Below are positions 39,051 to 46,858 of a stretch of DNA of 64,000 bases, one piece after another. The notes under the pieces are model-generated. The model was given only the letters and a program-made list of their open reading frames with translations. It was not told where the DNA came from and ran no database searches. The stretch's first letter is position 1. Every line of letters begins with the position of its first letter. A program made the position numbers and the translations under genes. The stretch is taken from the NCBI GenBank assembly GCA_905221455.1, contig CAJNDF010000008.1:58884-122883 (forward strand), written 5' to 3'. The DNA comes from a bacterium. Lineage in GTDB: Bacteria > Bacillota > Bacilli > Lactobacillales > Streptococcaceae.

Positions 39051-39185
39051 ATGAGAAGTTTGTTTAAGAAAATAGTTGCTGTATTAGTTATTGGCTTAAT
39101 TCTGTTAGGAATTGCGAGAACACCTCAAGTTCATAAGATGGCTAGAGGGATTGATCCAGGTCCTGCGAATGGTATTTATAGATAG
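39051..39185 (+). CDS. Phr-like signal peptide precursor, 44 aa
   Basis: ATG with GGAGAGG upstream encodes a basic start MRSLFKK, a hydrophobic export segment and the C-terminal region MARGIDPGPANGIYR. The segment IDPGPAN lines up with the PhrA heptapeptides known in pneumococcus (LDVGKAD, VDLGLAD), pattern xDxGxAD, but has Asn last and four extra residues GIYR. In known Phr peptides the active piece is at the very end. Located 150 bp after the regulator gene, with its own promoter. Too short for usual gene callers. Confidence 0.75.
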   Translation: MRSLFKKIVAVLVIGLILLGIARTPQVHKMARGIDPGPANGIYR

Positions 39186-39488
39186 GAGATTATAGTCACT
39201 TAAAAATCAAAAAATTATAAAATTTTTGTTTTACTTAAATAGATATTTTATGATGGGCGAAGTTTTTATAACTAGTTCCTATAAGTACAGAAACCTATTT
39301 TAATTTACTAATTTCAAAACAATTTTTTGAGATATATGTAATTAAATCTAAATTAAGCTTTAAAAAATTATTTTTAGCAATTTGATTTTGAAAGTGTCAT
39401 GCAGCAATATGAAAGCGTAGAATAGAGGTGTTTCCAATGTACAAGTAAGTTTTGATTCCAAATAAAGTAATAGAAAAGGAGCTATATA
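39186..39488 (+). other. Intergenic region between phr and precursor genes
   Basis: Very AT-rich. CAAAAAATT/AAATTTTTG at 39208-39228 is a probable phr terminator. The precursor promoter has a good TAGAAT (39418-39423) but no -35 box, and the shared element ATTTTGAAAGTG lies at 39385-39396. No other gene is seen. Confidence 0.5.
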
Positions 39489-39740
39489 ATGAGTAGTCAA
39501 ATGAAAGCTTTCTTGAATGAACTTCAAGGAAATATGGAAGTTGTTGGAGAATTTTTTGATAATCCTGAAAAGGTAATTAGAAAATTTGGAATTGTCGGAA
39601 GAGAGAAGGAAGCATTGCTAATCCGTGACTTAAATGATATGGATGATTATGCTCTTTCAATTCAAAATAGCGTTGCATCGCCTTCTGGGGCACATAGTAG
39701 CACTTGCCATTTTGTTAGACAAGATTTACAATCCGCATAA
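39489..39740 (+). CDS. Lanthipeptide-type RiPP precursor peptide
   Basis: 83 aa with AAAGGAGC upstream. Residues 1-60 form a charged helical leader; the block NPEKVIRKFGIVGREKEALL resembles the NPE..FGL..EE..LL leaders seen in several RiPP families. Residues 61-83 are the probable core: six Ser, one Thr and the single Cys73 (SVASPSGAHSSTC then a polar tail). One Cys with Ser at several distances would allow a single lanthionine or labionin ring. It is the first gene before the lyase-kinase enzyme and exporter. Confidence 0.7.
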   Translation: MSSQMKAFLNELQGNMEVVGEFFDNPEKVIRKFGIVGREKEALLIRDLNDMDDYALSIQNSVASPSGAHSSTCHFVRQDLQSA

Positions 39741-39812
39741 TTGTTAATATATAAAACATAAAATTTCAATTTTCAATTAGGGATAATAGAATTCCTTACT
39801 ATGATATAGAAA

Positions 39813-39866
39813 GTGAATTAATTAGGAAATCTTAGTCAGAGGTTTCTGATTAATTCATTTTTTATA
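39813..39866 (+). terminator. Attenuating terminator between precursor and enzyme genes
   Basis: GAATTAATTAGGAAATC / GGTTTCTGATTAATTC stem followed by ATTTTTTAT. Partial terminators here are usual in RiPP operons and keep the precursor in excess over the enzymes. Confidence 0.75.
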
Positions 39867-39968
39867 TATTAAGAGTGATGTGAAATGTTCAAATTGTGAG
39901 ACTACTCTCGGATTGTTGTATAGAAATTTAAAATTTTATTGTGAGCTTTTTAAGGAAGAGTGGCCGAT

Positions 39969-40271
39969 ATGAAAAATAAATACGATGTTAAAAGAATTAT
40001 TCCGGATGAATTATCAGAATCACTAGATATTTTTCTAAAAAATTATTCTGAAACTGGATTGTCAGATTATAATACTTATCTCTTTTATGGTTTTATCTTG
40101 AAGTCCTATAAATTGCCTCGAGAAAATAGATATAGCATAAAATTATTGGTGAAGGAATTACAAAATAGAGGACTGAAAGTTACATTGATTATCAACATTT
40201 ATTATCACGCTTTAAATTGTTTGGCTTTAAATGATGGTCTAAAAATTTATGGAGAAGATTTCTTAATATGA
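39969..40271 (+). CDS. Unknown 100-aa protein of the lanthipeptide operon
   Basis: 100 aa (103 if the GTG at 39960 is used; AAGGAAGAG at 39952-39960 fits the ATG better). Soluble, mostly helical, with a single Cys: DELSESLDIFLKNYSETG, NRYSIKLLVKELQNRG and a C-terminal ALNDGLKIYGEDFLI. Not recognised. The stop overlaps the synthetase start by 4 bp, so it is tightly coupled and probably acts with it. It could be a leader-binding or immunity protein or supply a missing step; the sequence does not decide. Confidence 0.65.
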   Translation: MKNKYDVKRIIPDELSESLDIFLKNYSETGLSDYNTYLFYGFILKSYKLPRENRYSIKLLVKELQNRGLKVTLIINIYYHALNCLALNDGLKIYGEDFLI

Positions 40272-41614
40272 ATTACGAAAAGTATTTAAACTATTTGGAC
40301 TATGAAACTGAAATAGAAGACGCATACCATAATTTATTATTAGAATATAAAATTAGTGATAATTTTAGTGATGAACATTGGTTATATAATTTGCCGTCTA
40401 ATATCACCCAATCTAAGGGATTTAAAATACACCTGAGCGCCTCAATATTAAATGCTAATTTGGTTGCTAAAAAATTCTTTGATTTTATATTTTCTAGAGA
40501 GAAGAAGATAAATTTCAAAATTTTGGTTAGCATTAAAGAACTTTCTTTGCAAAATACAGGGCTTAATGGTTATTCACAAGTCGGGAAATTCATTACAATT
40601 TATCCAAAAGATAATAAAGAGTTTCAACGTTTGTTACACAAATTAGAAATATTGTATAAAGGTGTAAAGGGTGTAAACATACCATCAGATTTCAGATTTC
40701 AACTTAGCGAGGTTGTATATTACAGATATGGGGAGTTCGTAAAAGATAGCACTTTCAAGGATAAAAGAGATAAGAAAATCCCTTCAAATGTGAATGTTCC
40801 AATAAGGGATTACTATATTCCAAGATATAACACTATTCCTGATCAATATATTATTTTGGAAGTGATTTCTAAAAATGCCAAAGGTGGAGTTTATAAAGTA
40901 TTTAATACTCAAAAGCGAGTTTATTCTTTATTAAAAGAAGCTAGTGATTTATCGTTGGTTGATTTTACAAATAGAGATTCTGTGAATCGTTTAATAAATG
41001 AAAGAGAAATATTAGTAGAATTGGAAAAGGAGGAATTTACTCCAAAAGTTTTTAACGATTTTTACATAAAGAATTCGTATTTTGTGGAATTTGAGTTTAT
41101 TATTGCAGATAAATTAAGCGAGTATAATATGGTTAGTGGCTCGTATGATTGGTTTTTAACATTAATTGATTATATGGAGATAATAAACTCCAAATATAAT
41201 CTTTCCTATAGAGATTTATCATTTAATAATATACTTATTGATAATAGAAATAATATTTATATTATAGACTTTGAGCATGCCCTAAGGAAAGAAACTCAAA
41301 TTGAAGAAAAAAAGTTGCCTCTATTTGGAACTCCAGGGTTTTATGAAACCAACTTAAATTTATTGAATAATCAACCAGAGGATATTATGGGATTGGTTTT
41401 GTTATTATATTGGAGTCAGAATTTAGATGATTTTAACGTCTTTTCAAAAATGAGTTTTTTAGAAGCGATGGAGTATGCAATGAATTTTAATTCGCGTCGC
41501 TTAGACACACTTGATAAATCAGATTGGCTTTATGATATTTATAAAAAAGCGTTCAATTATAAATATGATACTTTTTCTGAATTAAAAAAAGATTTTATAG
41601 AGGTATTAAAATAA
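40268..41614 (+). CDS. Class III-type lanthipeptide synthetase lacking the cyclase domain
   Basis: 448 aa. Residues about 30-165 match the phospho-Ser/Thr lyase domain of LanKC/LanL enzymes (KIHLSASILNANLV, GKFITIYP, YRYGEF). Residues about 195-448 are the Ser/Thr kinase domain: GGVYKVFN loop (206), Lys223 in LLKEAS, catalytic Asp316 in YRDLSFNNIL, metal Asp334 in IDFEHA, and GTPGFYE. The protein ends there; the C-terminal LanC-like cyclase of class III/IV enzymes (about 350 residues) is missing, and no other LanC is encoded in the locus. Expected reaction: phosphorylation then elimination of core Ser/Thr to dehydroamino acids. Confidence 0.82.
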   Translation: MNYEKYLNYLDYETEIEDAYHNLLLEYKISDNFSDEHWLYNLPSNITQSKGFKIHLSASILNANLVAKKFFDFIFSREKKINFKILVSIKELSLQNTGLNGYSQVGKFITIYPKDNKEFQRLLHKLEILYKGVKGVNIPSDFRFQLSEVVYYRYGEFVKDSTFKDKRDKKIPSNVNVPIRDYYIPRYNTIPDQYIILEVISKNAKGGVYKVFNTQKRVYSLLKEASDLSLVDFTNRDSVNRLINEREILVELEKEEFTPKVFNDFYIKNSYFVEFEFIIADKLSEYNMVSGSYDWFLTLIDYMEIINSKYNLSYRDLSFNNILIDNRNNIYIIDFEHALRKETQIEEKKLPLFGTPGFYETNLNLLNNQPEDIMGLVLLLYWSQNLDDFNVFSKMSFLEAMEYAMNFNSRRLDTLDKSDWLYDIYKKAFNYKYDTFSELKKDFIEVLK

Positions 41615-41627
41615 AGGTAGGGGTGTT

Positions 41628-42545
41628 ATGAATTGTTTCTTGAAAATGAATAATGTAAGTGTTCGTTATGATGACGTAATAGCTTTAAAAGATATAACTT
41701 TACAAATAAATAAGGGAGATTTCATTGGCTTATTAGGTTCAAATGGTGCAGGTAAATCTACGTTAATTAATTCTATTGTAGGTTTTCAAGAGATTTATTT
41801 AGGAGAAATAGAGTATTGTGATAAAGATTTGATAGTTAGTTCTCAACCTTTTGCTCATTTAGGCTTTACTCCTCAAACCACAGTAATTGATTTTTATACT
41901 ACTGTGAAGGACAATGTAATATTGGGGCTGAACCTTGCTGGAAAGTTTGGGAAAAATGCTGAGAAGTTGTGTCAAATAGCCTTAGAAATTGTTGGGTTAG
42001 CTGATAAAAAAAATAATTTGGTAGAAACATTGTCAGGTGGACAACTGCAACGCGTCCAGATTGCTAGAGCAATAGCTCATAATCCAGATTTTTATATTTT
42101 AGATGAACCTACCGTTGGTTTAGATACTGAATCTGCCGAAAAATTTTTAATGTATTTAAAAGATAAGAGTTTGGAAGGAAAAACTATTATCATATCTTCA
42201 CATGACATAAATCTACTCGAAAAGTTTTGTAAAAAAATACTTTTTTTACAAAATGGCTCCATATCATTTTTTGGTGATATGCGTGACTTTGTAGATAATT
42301 CAACTATCAAATTAAATTTTTCAATGCAGAATAGAATTTCTAGATATCAAATTGAATTTTTAGAAAATTTTAGATTTAAAGTTCACATCGAAGATAATGA
42401 TAGTTTTACAATAGAAGTCCCTATAGAAGAAAATATCTTAGATGTTATCAATGAGGTAGGAAAAGCATGTGAAATTAAAAACTTTTCAACAAGTAAATTA
42501 ACCTTACAAGAAAGTTATTTGCAAAGAATAGGAGGAGAAAAATGA
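41628..42545 (+). CDS. ABC transporter ATPase of the lanthipeptide locus
   Basis: 305 aa. Walker A GSNGAGKST near residue 36-44, signature LSGGQLQRVQIARAI, Walker B FYILDEPTVGLD, switch ISSHDINLL, and a C-terminal extension of about 80 residues. It starts 13 bp after the synthetase stop and overlaps the permease gene by 4 bp. It likely exports the modified peptide or gives immunity. It lacks a C39 protease domain, so the leader must be removed by another protease. Confidence 0.88.
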   Translation: MNCFLKMNNVSVRYDDVIALKDITLQINKGDFIGLLGSNGAGKSTLINSIVGFQEIYLGEIEYCDKDLIVSSQPFAHLGFTPQTTVIDFYTTVKDNVILGLNLAGKFGKNAEKLCQIALEIVGLADKKNNLVETLSGGQLQRVQIARAIAHNPDFYILDEPTVGLDTESAEKFLMYLKDKSLEGKTIIISSHDINLLEKFCKKILFLQNGSISFFGDMRDFVDNSTIKLNFSMQNRISRYQIEFLENFRFKVHIEDNDSFTIEVPIEENILDVINEVGKACEIKNFSTSKLTLQESYLQRIGGEK

Positions 42546-43342
42546 AGGCTGATCAATTAAGGCACAAATCGGACTTAGGTTTAAGAGGTCTAGCGATTAT
42601 TGCTAAAAATGAGATTATTGCTTTTTTTAGAAGTAAAGGTTTAATTATTTCTCAGTTTCTACAACCAATCTTATATGTTGTTTTTATAATAATAGGATTA
42701 AATTCTTCGATAAAGAACATTCAGTTTAATGATATAAAAACCTCTTATGCAGAATATACAATCATTGGTGTTATAGCTTTATTGATAATCGGGCAGATGA
42801 CTCAAGTTATTTATAGGGTGACAATAGATAAAAAATATGGGCTACTTGCTCTTAAGTTATGCAGTGGAGTTCGTCCTTTATATTATATTTTAGGGATGAG
42901 TATCTATTCTATATTAGGGTTGATAGTTCAAGAAATTATTATATATATAATTACGTTAGCGTTTGAGATAAATATCGCAATGGATAGATTTTTTTATACA
43001 GTTTTGTTATCTATTGTTGTTTTATTATTTTGGGACTCCCTTGCAATTTTACTTACAATGTTTATCAATGATTACAGAAGACGTGATATTGTAATACGTT
43101 TTGTACTAACACCGCTTGGTTTTACAGCTCCTGTTTTCTACTTAATAGATTCTGCTCCTAGTATTGTGAGATGGATTGGTCAGTTAAATCCCTTAACTTA
43201 TCAATTAACTATTTTGAGAAACTTTTATTTTAAAAATTCAACAACTTTGGAATTAGTTTTCTTATTGTTAACATCATTACTTGTCCTTATATCTGTATCT
43301 TTTATTATACCAAAGATAAAATTGATACTGATAGAAAGATAA
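42542..43342 (+). CDS. ABC-2 type permease of the lanthipeptide locus
   Basis: 266 aa with six membrane segments and the ABC-2 pattern (FLQPILYVVFIIIG early, PLTYQLTILRNFYF near residue 220). Coupled to the ATPase by overlap and closed by a terminator. As the last gene of the operon it forms the exporter or immunity pump with the preceding ATPase. Confidence 0.87.
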   Translation: MKADQLRHKSDLGLRGLAIIAKNEIIAFFRSKGLIISQFLQPILYVVFIIIGLNSSIKNIQFNDIKTSYAEYTIIGVIALLIIGQMTQVIYRVTIDKKYGLLALKLCSGVRPLYYILGMSIYSILGLIVQEIIIYIITLAFEINIAMDRFFYTVLLSIVVLLFWDSLAILLTMFINDYRRRDIVIRFVLTPLGFTAPVFYLIDSAPSIVRWIGQLNPLTYQLTILRNFYFKNSTTLELVFLLLTSLLVLISVSFIIPKIKLILIER

Positions 43343-43367
43343 AAGTTGGGTCATCCAACTTTTTTGT
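43342..43367 (+). terminator. Terminator of the lanthipeptide operon
   Basis: AAAGTTGG / CCAACTTT stem and T6. Confidence 0.8.
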
Positions 43368-43442
43368 TGTCTCCCGAAAACCACTAGCTATGCTAGTGGT
43401 TCCATAGAGCTTTTAGCGTGGTAACAAAAAGAACCTCCTAAA

Positions 43443-43484
43443 ATGATATGTTGTAGTGGTTTCTCCGCCACTACAACATATCAT
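43443..43484 (+). promoter_or_regulatory. Leader hairpin before tnpA
   Basis: ATGATATGTTGTAGTGG / CCACTACAACATATCAT, 17-bp perfect stem ending three bases before the AGGAGG site. In IS200 elements such hairpins stop outside transcription and limit tnpA translation. Confidence 0.7.
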
Positions 43485-43498
43485 ACAGGAGGTACCTC

Positions 43499-43972
43499 AT
43501 GAGAGAGGATAATCAAAGTTTATCACATACCACATGGAATTGTAAATATCATATTGTTTTTGCACCCAAATATCGTCGTCAAATCATTTATGGCAGATAC
43601 AAAGCTAGTATCGGAAGAATCATACGTGACTTATGTGAGCGTAAGGGTGTAATAATCCATGAAGCGAATGCTTGTTCAGACCATATTCACATGCTTATCA
43701 GTATTCCTCCGAAACTTAGTGTTTTGTCCTTTATGGGCTATTTAAAGGGCAAGAGCAGTTTGATGATTTTTGATAAGCATGCGAATTTAAAATACAAATA
43801 TGGCAATCGCAAGTTTTGGTGTAGAGGCTATTATGTAGATACGGTAGGCCGTAATCAGAAAGTGATAGCTGAATATATTCAGAATCAATTACAAGAAGAC
43901 AGAGTAGCAGACCAGCTCACGTTATTCGAGTCAGTAGATCCGTTTACTGGCGAAATAAATAAGAGGAAGTAA
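43499..43972 (+). CDS. tnpA: IS200-type Y1 transposase
   Basis: 157 aa, normal length. The N-terminal WNCKYHIVFAPKYRR, the HUH motif HIHMLISIP near residue 61 and the catalytic Tyr in EYIQNQL near residue 130 are intact, as is RGYYVDTVG. AGGAGG with 6-base spacing. The enzyme cuts and joins single-stranded DNA at the subterminal hairpins. The copy looks active. Confidence 0.93.
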   Translation: MREDNQSLSHTTWNCKYHIVFAPKYRRQIIYGRYKASIGRIIRDLCERKGVIIHEANACSDHIHMLISIPPKLSVLSFMGYLKGKSSLMIFDKHANLKYKYGNRKFWCRGYYVDTVGRNQKVIAEYIQNQLQEDRVADQLTLFESVDPFTGEINKRK

Positions 43973-44140
43973 CTAAGGTGCTTTAGCACCTGCTCGGGAA
44001 AGTGGTGCGCGAGGAAGCTATTTCGGTGGGCCTTTGGCCCTGGCCGGTAGAAGCGGCTTATAGCCGCAGAACAAACCACCAGTTCACACTGGTGGTTTTG
44101 ATTTAAAAAACTTGATACATAAAAATAAAAGTCTATATAA

Positions 44141-44187
44141 AGGATGGTAAAATTCCTGTTGTCCGATTTGGACAATATCCTAAATAG
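44141..44187 (+). pseudogene. C-terminal gene fragment after IS200
   Basis: An open frame reads DGKIPVVRFGQYPK and a stop near 44187. It looks like the tail of a conserved protein cut by the insertion or by an older recombination. No family assigned. Confidence 0.3.
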
Positions 44188-44228
44188 TTACAATATATGG
44201 TCTATACTTTTTCTTAGGAGAAAGCTAG

Positions 44229-44450
44229 ATGTACAGACGTTTGAGAGATTCGAGGGAGGATCATGATCTGACCCAAAAGCAAATAGCTACAATACTTTCG
44301 TTTACAAATTCAGCTTATGCCAAAATTGAACGGGGTGAGCATGCGTTGACGGCTGATGTATTGGTTAAACTCTCAGATTTCTATGACTTCAGTACAGACT
44401 ATTTATTGGGATTAACTGATTTTCCTGATAAAATTCGCTTTAGAAAATAA
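44229..44450 (+). CDS. Cro/C1-type HTH regulator
   Basis: 73 aa. Classic HTH: LTQKQIATILSFTNSAYAKIERGEH, then LVKLSDFYDFSTDYLLGLTD. TTAGGAGAAAG precedes the ATG. First gene of the integrase module; small regulators like this control excision of integrative elements. Closed by a terminator, so it is expressed separately from xis-int. Confidence 0.85.
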   Translation: MYRRLRDSREDHDLTQKQIATILSFTNSAYAKIERGEHALTADVLVKLSDFYDFSTDYLLGLTDFPDKIRFRK

Positions 44451-44492
44451 TCTCCTCAATTTCATAGAGTTTGAAAATGAGTGAGATTTTTT
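44449..44492 (+). terminator. Terminator after the HTH gene
   Basis: AATCTCCTCAATTTC / GAAAATGAGTGAGATT stem and TTTTTATT. Confidence 0.75.
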
Positions 44493-44617
44493 ATTTGCCC
44501 TTTGACAAATGAATAGCCTAAAATGGTACTTTCCTCATTTGTGTAGCAGTTTTGCTTGATTCGCCAAGATAGGAGCGGGGACAATCACCAATAAAATAGA
44601 GCGATACTCTATCTGCC

Positions 44618-44761
44618 ATGATGCAAATGATATACAATGATACTTCTGAACGTTCAGGCTGCCGTCGTAAAAGAGCAGTAAGTGAGATTCTTATGATGAC
44701 CCCATCAGTCATGCCATGGAGGGAGAAGAAATTATTCGAAAGGATGATAATATGGAGATAA
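44618..44761 (+). CDS. Possible 47-aa peptide overlapping xis start
   Basis: ATG 44618 opens a frame reading MMQMIYNDTSERSGCRRKRAV... WREKKLFERMIIWR, ending inside the start of the excisionase gene. No good ribosome site. It may be the tail of a frameshifted older gene, since neighbouring frames are also open upstream. Low confidence. Confidence 0.25.
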   Translation: MMQMIYNDTSERSGCRRKRAVSEILMMTPSVMPWREKKLFERMIIWR

Positions 44762-44985
44762 AATACGTATCTGTTGAAAATTCGGTAGCTGAGTGGGCGG
44801 ATAAGAAAAGCATACTGAAACGATGGGAAGGTTTGAATCTCTACACTCTTAACAGATGGATCAAAGAAATGAGAGAAAATAAGAGATTTTCTTTATACGT
44901 CATCAATCCTACACATAAGCTGGTGTTTATAAATCTTGAGGGATTCGAATGCTTTTTGAGATGGAAACAAAAGCGGACAAAATAA
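44752..44985 (+). CDS. Excisionase-like small protein
   Basis: 77 aa from ATG 44752 with AAAGGATG upstream. WAD..SILKRWEGLNLYTLNRWIKEMREN looks like the winged-helix of Tn916-type Xis or its relatives, and it is followed 75 bp later by the integrase gene. Longer starts at 44716 are possible but poorly supported. Role: directs the integrase to excision. Confidence 0.65.
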   Translation: MEIKYVSVENSVAEWADKKSILKRWEGLNLYTLNRWIKEMRENKRFSLYVINPTHKLVFINLEGFECFLRWKQKRTK

Positions 44986-44993
44986 GGAAGTCA

Positions 44994-45002
44994 TGGTATA
45001 AT
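44994..45002 (+). promoter_or_regulatory. Extended -10 promoter of the integrase gene
   Basis: TGGTATAAT with TATAAT at 44997-45002. Confidence 0.55.
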
Positions 45003-45060
45003 ATAGAGTAGTTATTTATTCTATACAACAATGATTTATTTCTTTTCGAGGAATTAAATT

Positions 45061-46569
45061 ATGTATTATGTAACTAAAACAAATTCAAAAGGACAACCCT
45101 TGTATCAAGTGGTTGAAAAATATAAAGATCCACTTACTGATAAGTGGAGAACAGTAACTGTCAGCTATACTAGAAATACTAGTAGAGCACGAAAGCAAGC
45201 TGAAAGAGAGGTAATGGATAAAATAGAAAAACTGACCTCTTCCCTTGAAAGTCAGTACAATCCTGAAATGATTACAACTTTTGGAGAGTTAAAAGAGAGT
45301 TGGTTTCAAACTTGGTGCGTATCTGTCAAGCCCCAGACAATAAAAAAGGAAGAGTTGGTGATAGAACGGCTTGGTAAAATTATCGGTGATGAATTTTTAC
45401 TCGATCGAATTACACCACTACTGATGAAAAATTGTCTTAATAAATATCTAGATAAATACGACGCTTCACCTTCAACAATGACACATATAAAAAGTACGTG
45501 TAACAAGATATTTAATCACGGTGTGCTATACAATGTCATTAAGTACTCTCCAATGACCGCTGTTAAAATAGATGTGCCTCTGGAGAAAAAGAGAGAAGCA
45601 AGAAAAAGGCTTGATGCTAAATTTCTTGAAATTCATGAATTGCAAGCCTTTTTTGATGTTTTAGGGCAGTGTAGAAATGCTAGCTATTATGACCTTGCTA
45701 TTGTATTATTACTGACAGGGATTCGTATTGGAGAGGCTGCTTTTTTACCATCAGATGTTGATTTTGATAAGGGGATTTTACATATTGATAAGGCTCTCCA
45801 ATATCATGATTTAAAAGTTGATGAATTTTATTTTGATACGACTAAGACCGTCAATGCTGATAGAGAGGTAGCCCTCCCAATAGCAGCGAGTGAAGCAATC
45901 CAGAGATCTATAAAAAGAAATCAGGAATTTGAAGCCTATATGGAACAAAATCCTAGTCCTGCTTTCAAAAAGTGTGATAGTGTATTTCAAACTGAGTATG
46001 GTTCTCCGATAACTTCTCACTCATTTCGTCAAGTTTTGAAGAGGGTTGAGGAGAAGTTGTTAAAAAATTGTCAGAAGGATTATGGTTTTAAATGGGTCAA
46101 GCATGTGACCCCTCATTCTTTCAGACATATGCACATTAGTTATCTTCAAAGTAATGAAATGCACATAGCTGTAAAGGATATTATGACTAGACTTGGTCAT
46201 GCGAATTTTGAAACCACGATGGGCTACACCCATAACATCAGTCGTTCACAAGAAAATACTGTAACTGCTTTAAATCAATTTGTAGAAAAGCACAATTTTC
46301 ACTTTAAAGAATTGAAGAGTTACACCTGTAAATATTCGAGAATGATTGAACAATTCATTGAAACTTGTGATGATAACAATAAAGTAGAGTTAAGTGTTGA
46401 TGAATTTAAAGACTTATTACACCTTGGTTCACGTTACTCACCCAAACATATTGTTTCAAATTTACTGTTAAAAATCAAAAAAGATATTGTCAAATATCAC
46501 CCACATTTTGATATAAAGATTGTGAAATTAAGCGGGAATCAAATCAAAGGTTTTTCCATTTCGTGGTAG
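45061..46569 (+). CDS. int: Tyrosine integrase with C-terminal Rep-like extension
   Basis: 502 aa. Arm-binding N-terminus (YVTKTNSKGQPLYQVVEKY), core-binding domain (about 85-165), and catalytic domain with TGIRIGEA (Arg near 223), HSFRHMHISYL (His-x-x-Arg near 358-361), LGHANFETTMGYTH (His 380s, Tyr near 392). About 100 more residues follow than in usual integrases (about 400 aa). The extension SVDEFKDLLHLGSRYSP ... DIKIVKLSGNQIKGFSIS has the pattern of the second winged-helix of Rep_3 plasmid initiators. GAGG upstream. Arm-type repeats lie just behind the gene. Confidence 0.9.
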   Translation: MYYVTKTNSKGQPLYQVVEKYKDPLTDKWRTVTVSYTRNTSRARKQAEREVMDKIEKLTSSLESQYNPEMITTFGELKESWFQTWCVSVKPQTIKKEELVIERLGKIIGDEFLLDRITPLLMKNCLNKYLDKYDASPSTMTHIKSTCNKIFNHGVLYNVIKYSPMTAVKIDVPLEKKREARKRLDAKFLEIHELQAFFDVLGQCRNASYYDLAIVLLLTGIRIGEAAFLPSDVDFDKGILHIDKALQYHDLKVDEFYFDTTKTVNADREVALPIAASEAIQRSIKRNQEFEAYMEQNPSPAFKKCDSVFQTEYGSPITSHSFRQVLKRVEEKLLKNCQKDYGFKWVKHVTPHSFRHMHISYLQSNEMHIAVKDIMTRLGHANFETTMGYTHNISRSQENTVTALNQFVEKHNFHFKELKSYTCKYSRMIEQFIETCDDNNKVELSVDEFKDLLHLGSRYSPKHIVSNLLLKIKKDIVKYHPHFDIKIVKLSGNQIKGFSISW

Positions 46570-46571
46570 TT

Positions 46572-46590
46572 TTGGTGTTCGCTTGGTGTT
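46572..46590. other. Candidate integrase arm-type site, pair 1
   Basis: TTGGTGTT at 46572-46579 and 46583-46590, 11 bp apart, right after the integrase stop. Confidence 0.5.
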
Positions 46591-46820
46591 TAGACGATAG
46601 TAAAATAAAATAGGGGCTCTAAACCCTTGCTACGAAAGGAAAAAAACTCAATGGCTACTATTCAATGGTTGGTCTAGAAGAATTAAAATAATAAAACATT
46701 GTGAAGTAGAATAAATGCTTAAAACCCTTGAATTTCAAGGGTTTTTGTGAGTACAGATTTTTATTTTTTACATTGTTATAAGTGCTTGATTGAGCAATAA
46801 TCATCAATAAAAACATTTTT
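46591..46820. other. Probable att region between arm-type repeats
   Basis: Gene-free 230 bp lying between two pairs of TTGGTGTT repeats. It holds the sequence TAAACCCTTG at about 46619 and the terminator below. The crossover core is not identified. Confidence 0.35.
46721..46748. terminator. Bidirectional terminator
   Basis: AAAACCCTTGAA / TTTCAAGGGTTTTT near-perfect palindrome. Confidence 0.75.
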
Positions 46821-46840
46821 TTGGTGTTGAGTTTGGTGTT
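46821..46840. other. Candidate integrase arm-type site, pair 2
   Basis: TTGGTGTT at 46821-46828 and 46833-46840, 12 bp apart, mirroring pair 1 at the other side of the 230-bp gap. Confidence 0.5.
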
Positions 46841-46858
46841 CAAATATTTATTATGTTA

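Larger units (their letters stand above)
43375..44105 (+). mobile_element. IS200/IS605-family insertion (IS200 type)
   Basis: Subterminal imperfect hairpins AACCACTAGC/GCTAGTGGTT (43379-43401) and AACCACCAGT/ACTGGTGGTT (44074-44097) flank a single tnpA gene. No tnpB. No inverted terminal repeats or target duplication, as expected for a single-strand transposon. Exact cleavage sites are not assigned. Confidence 0.8.

Noticed and set aside
44518..44712. Minus-strand 64-codon frame before xis
   Set aside because: No ribosome site or recognisable domain, and it lies opposite a set of short plus-strand frames that look like a decayed gene.
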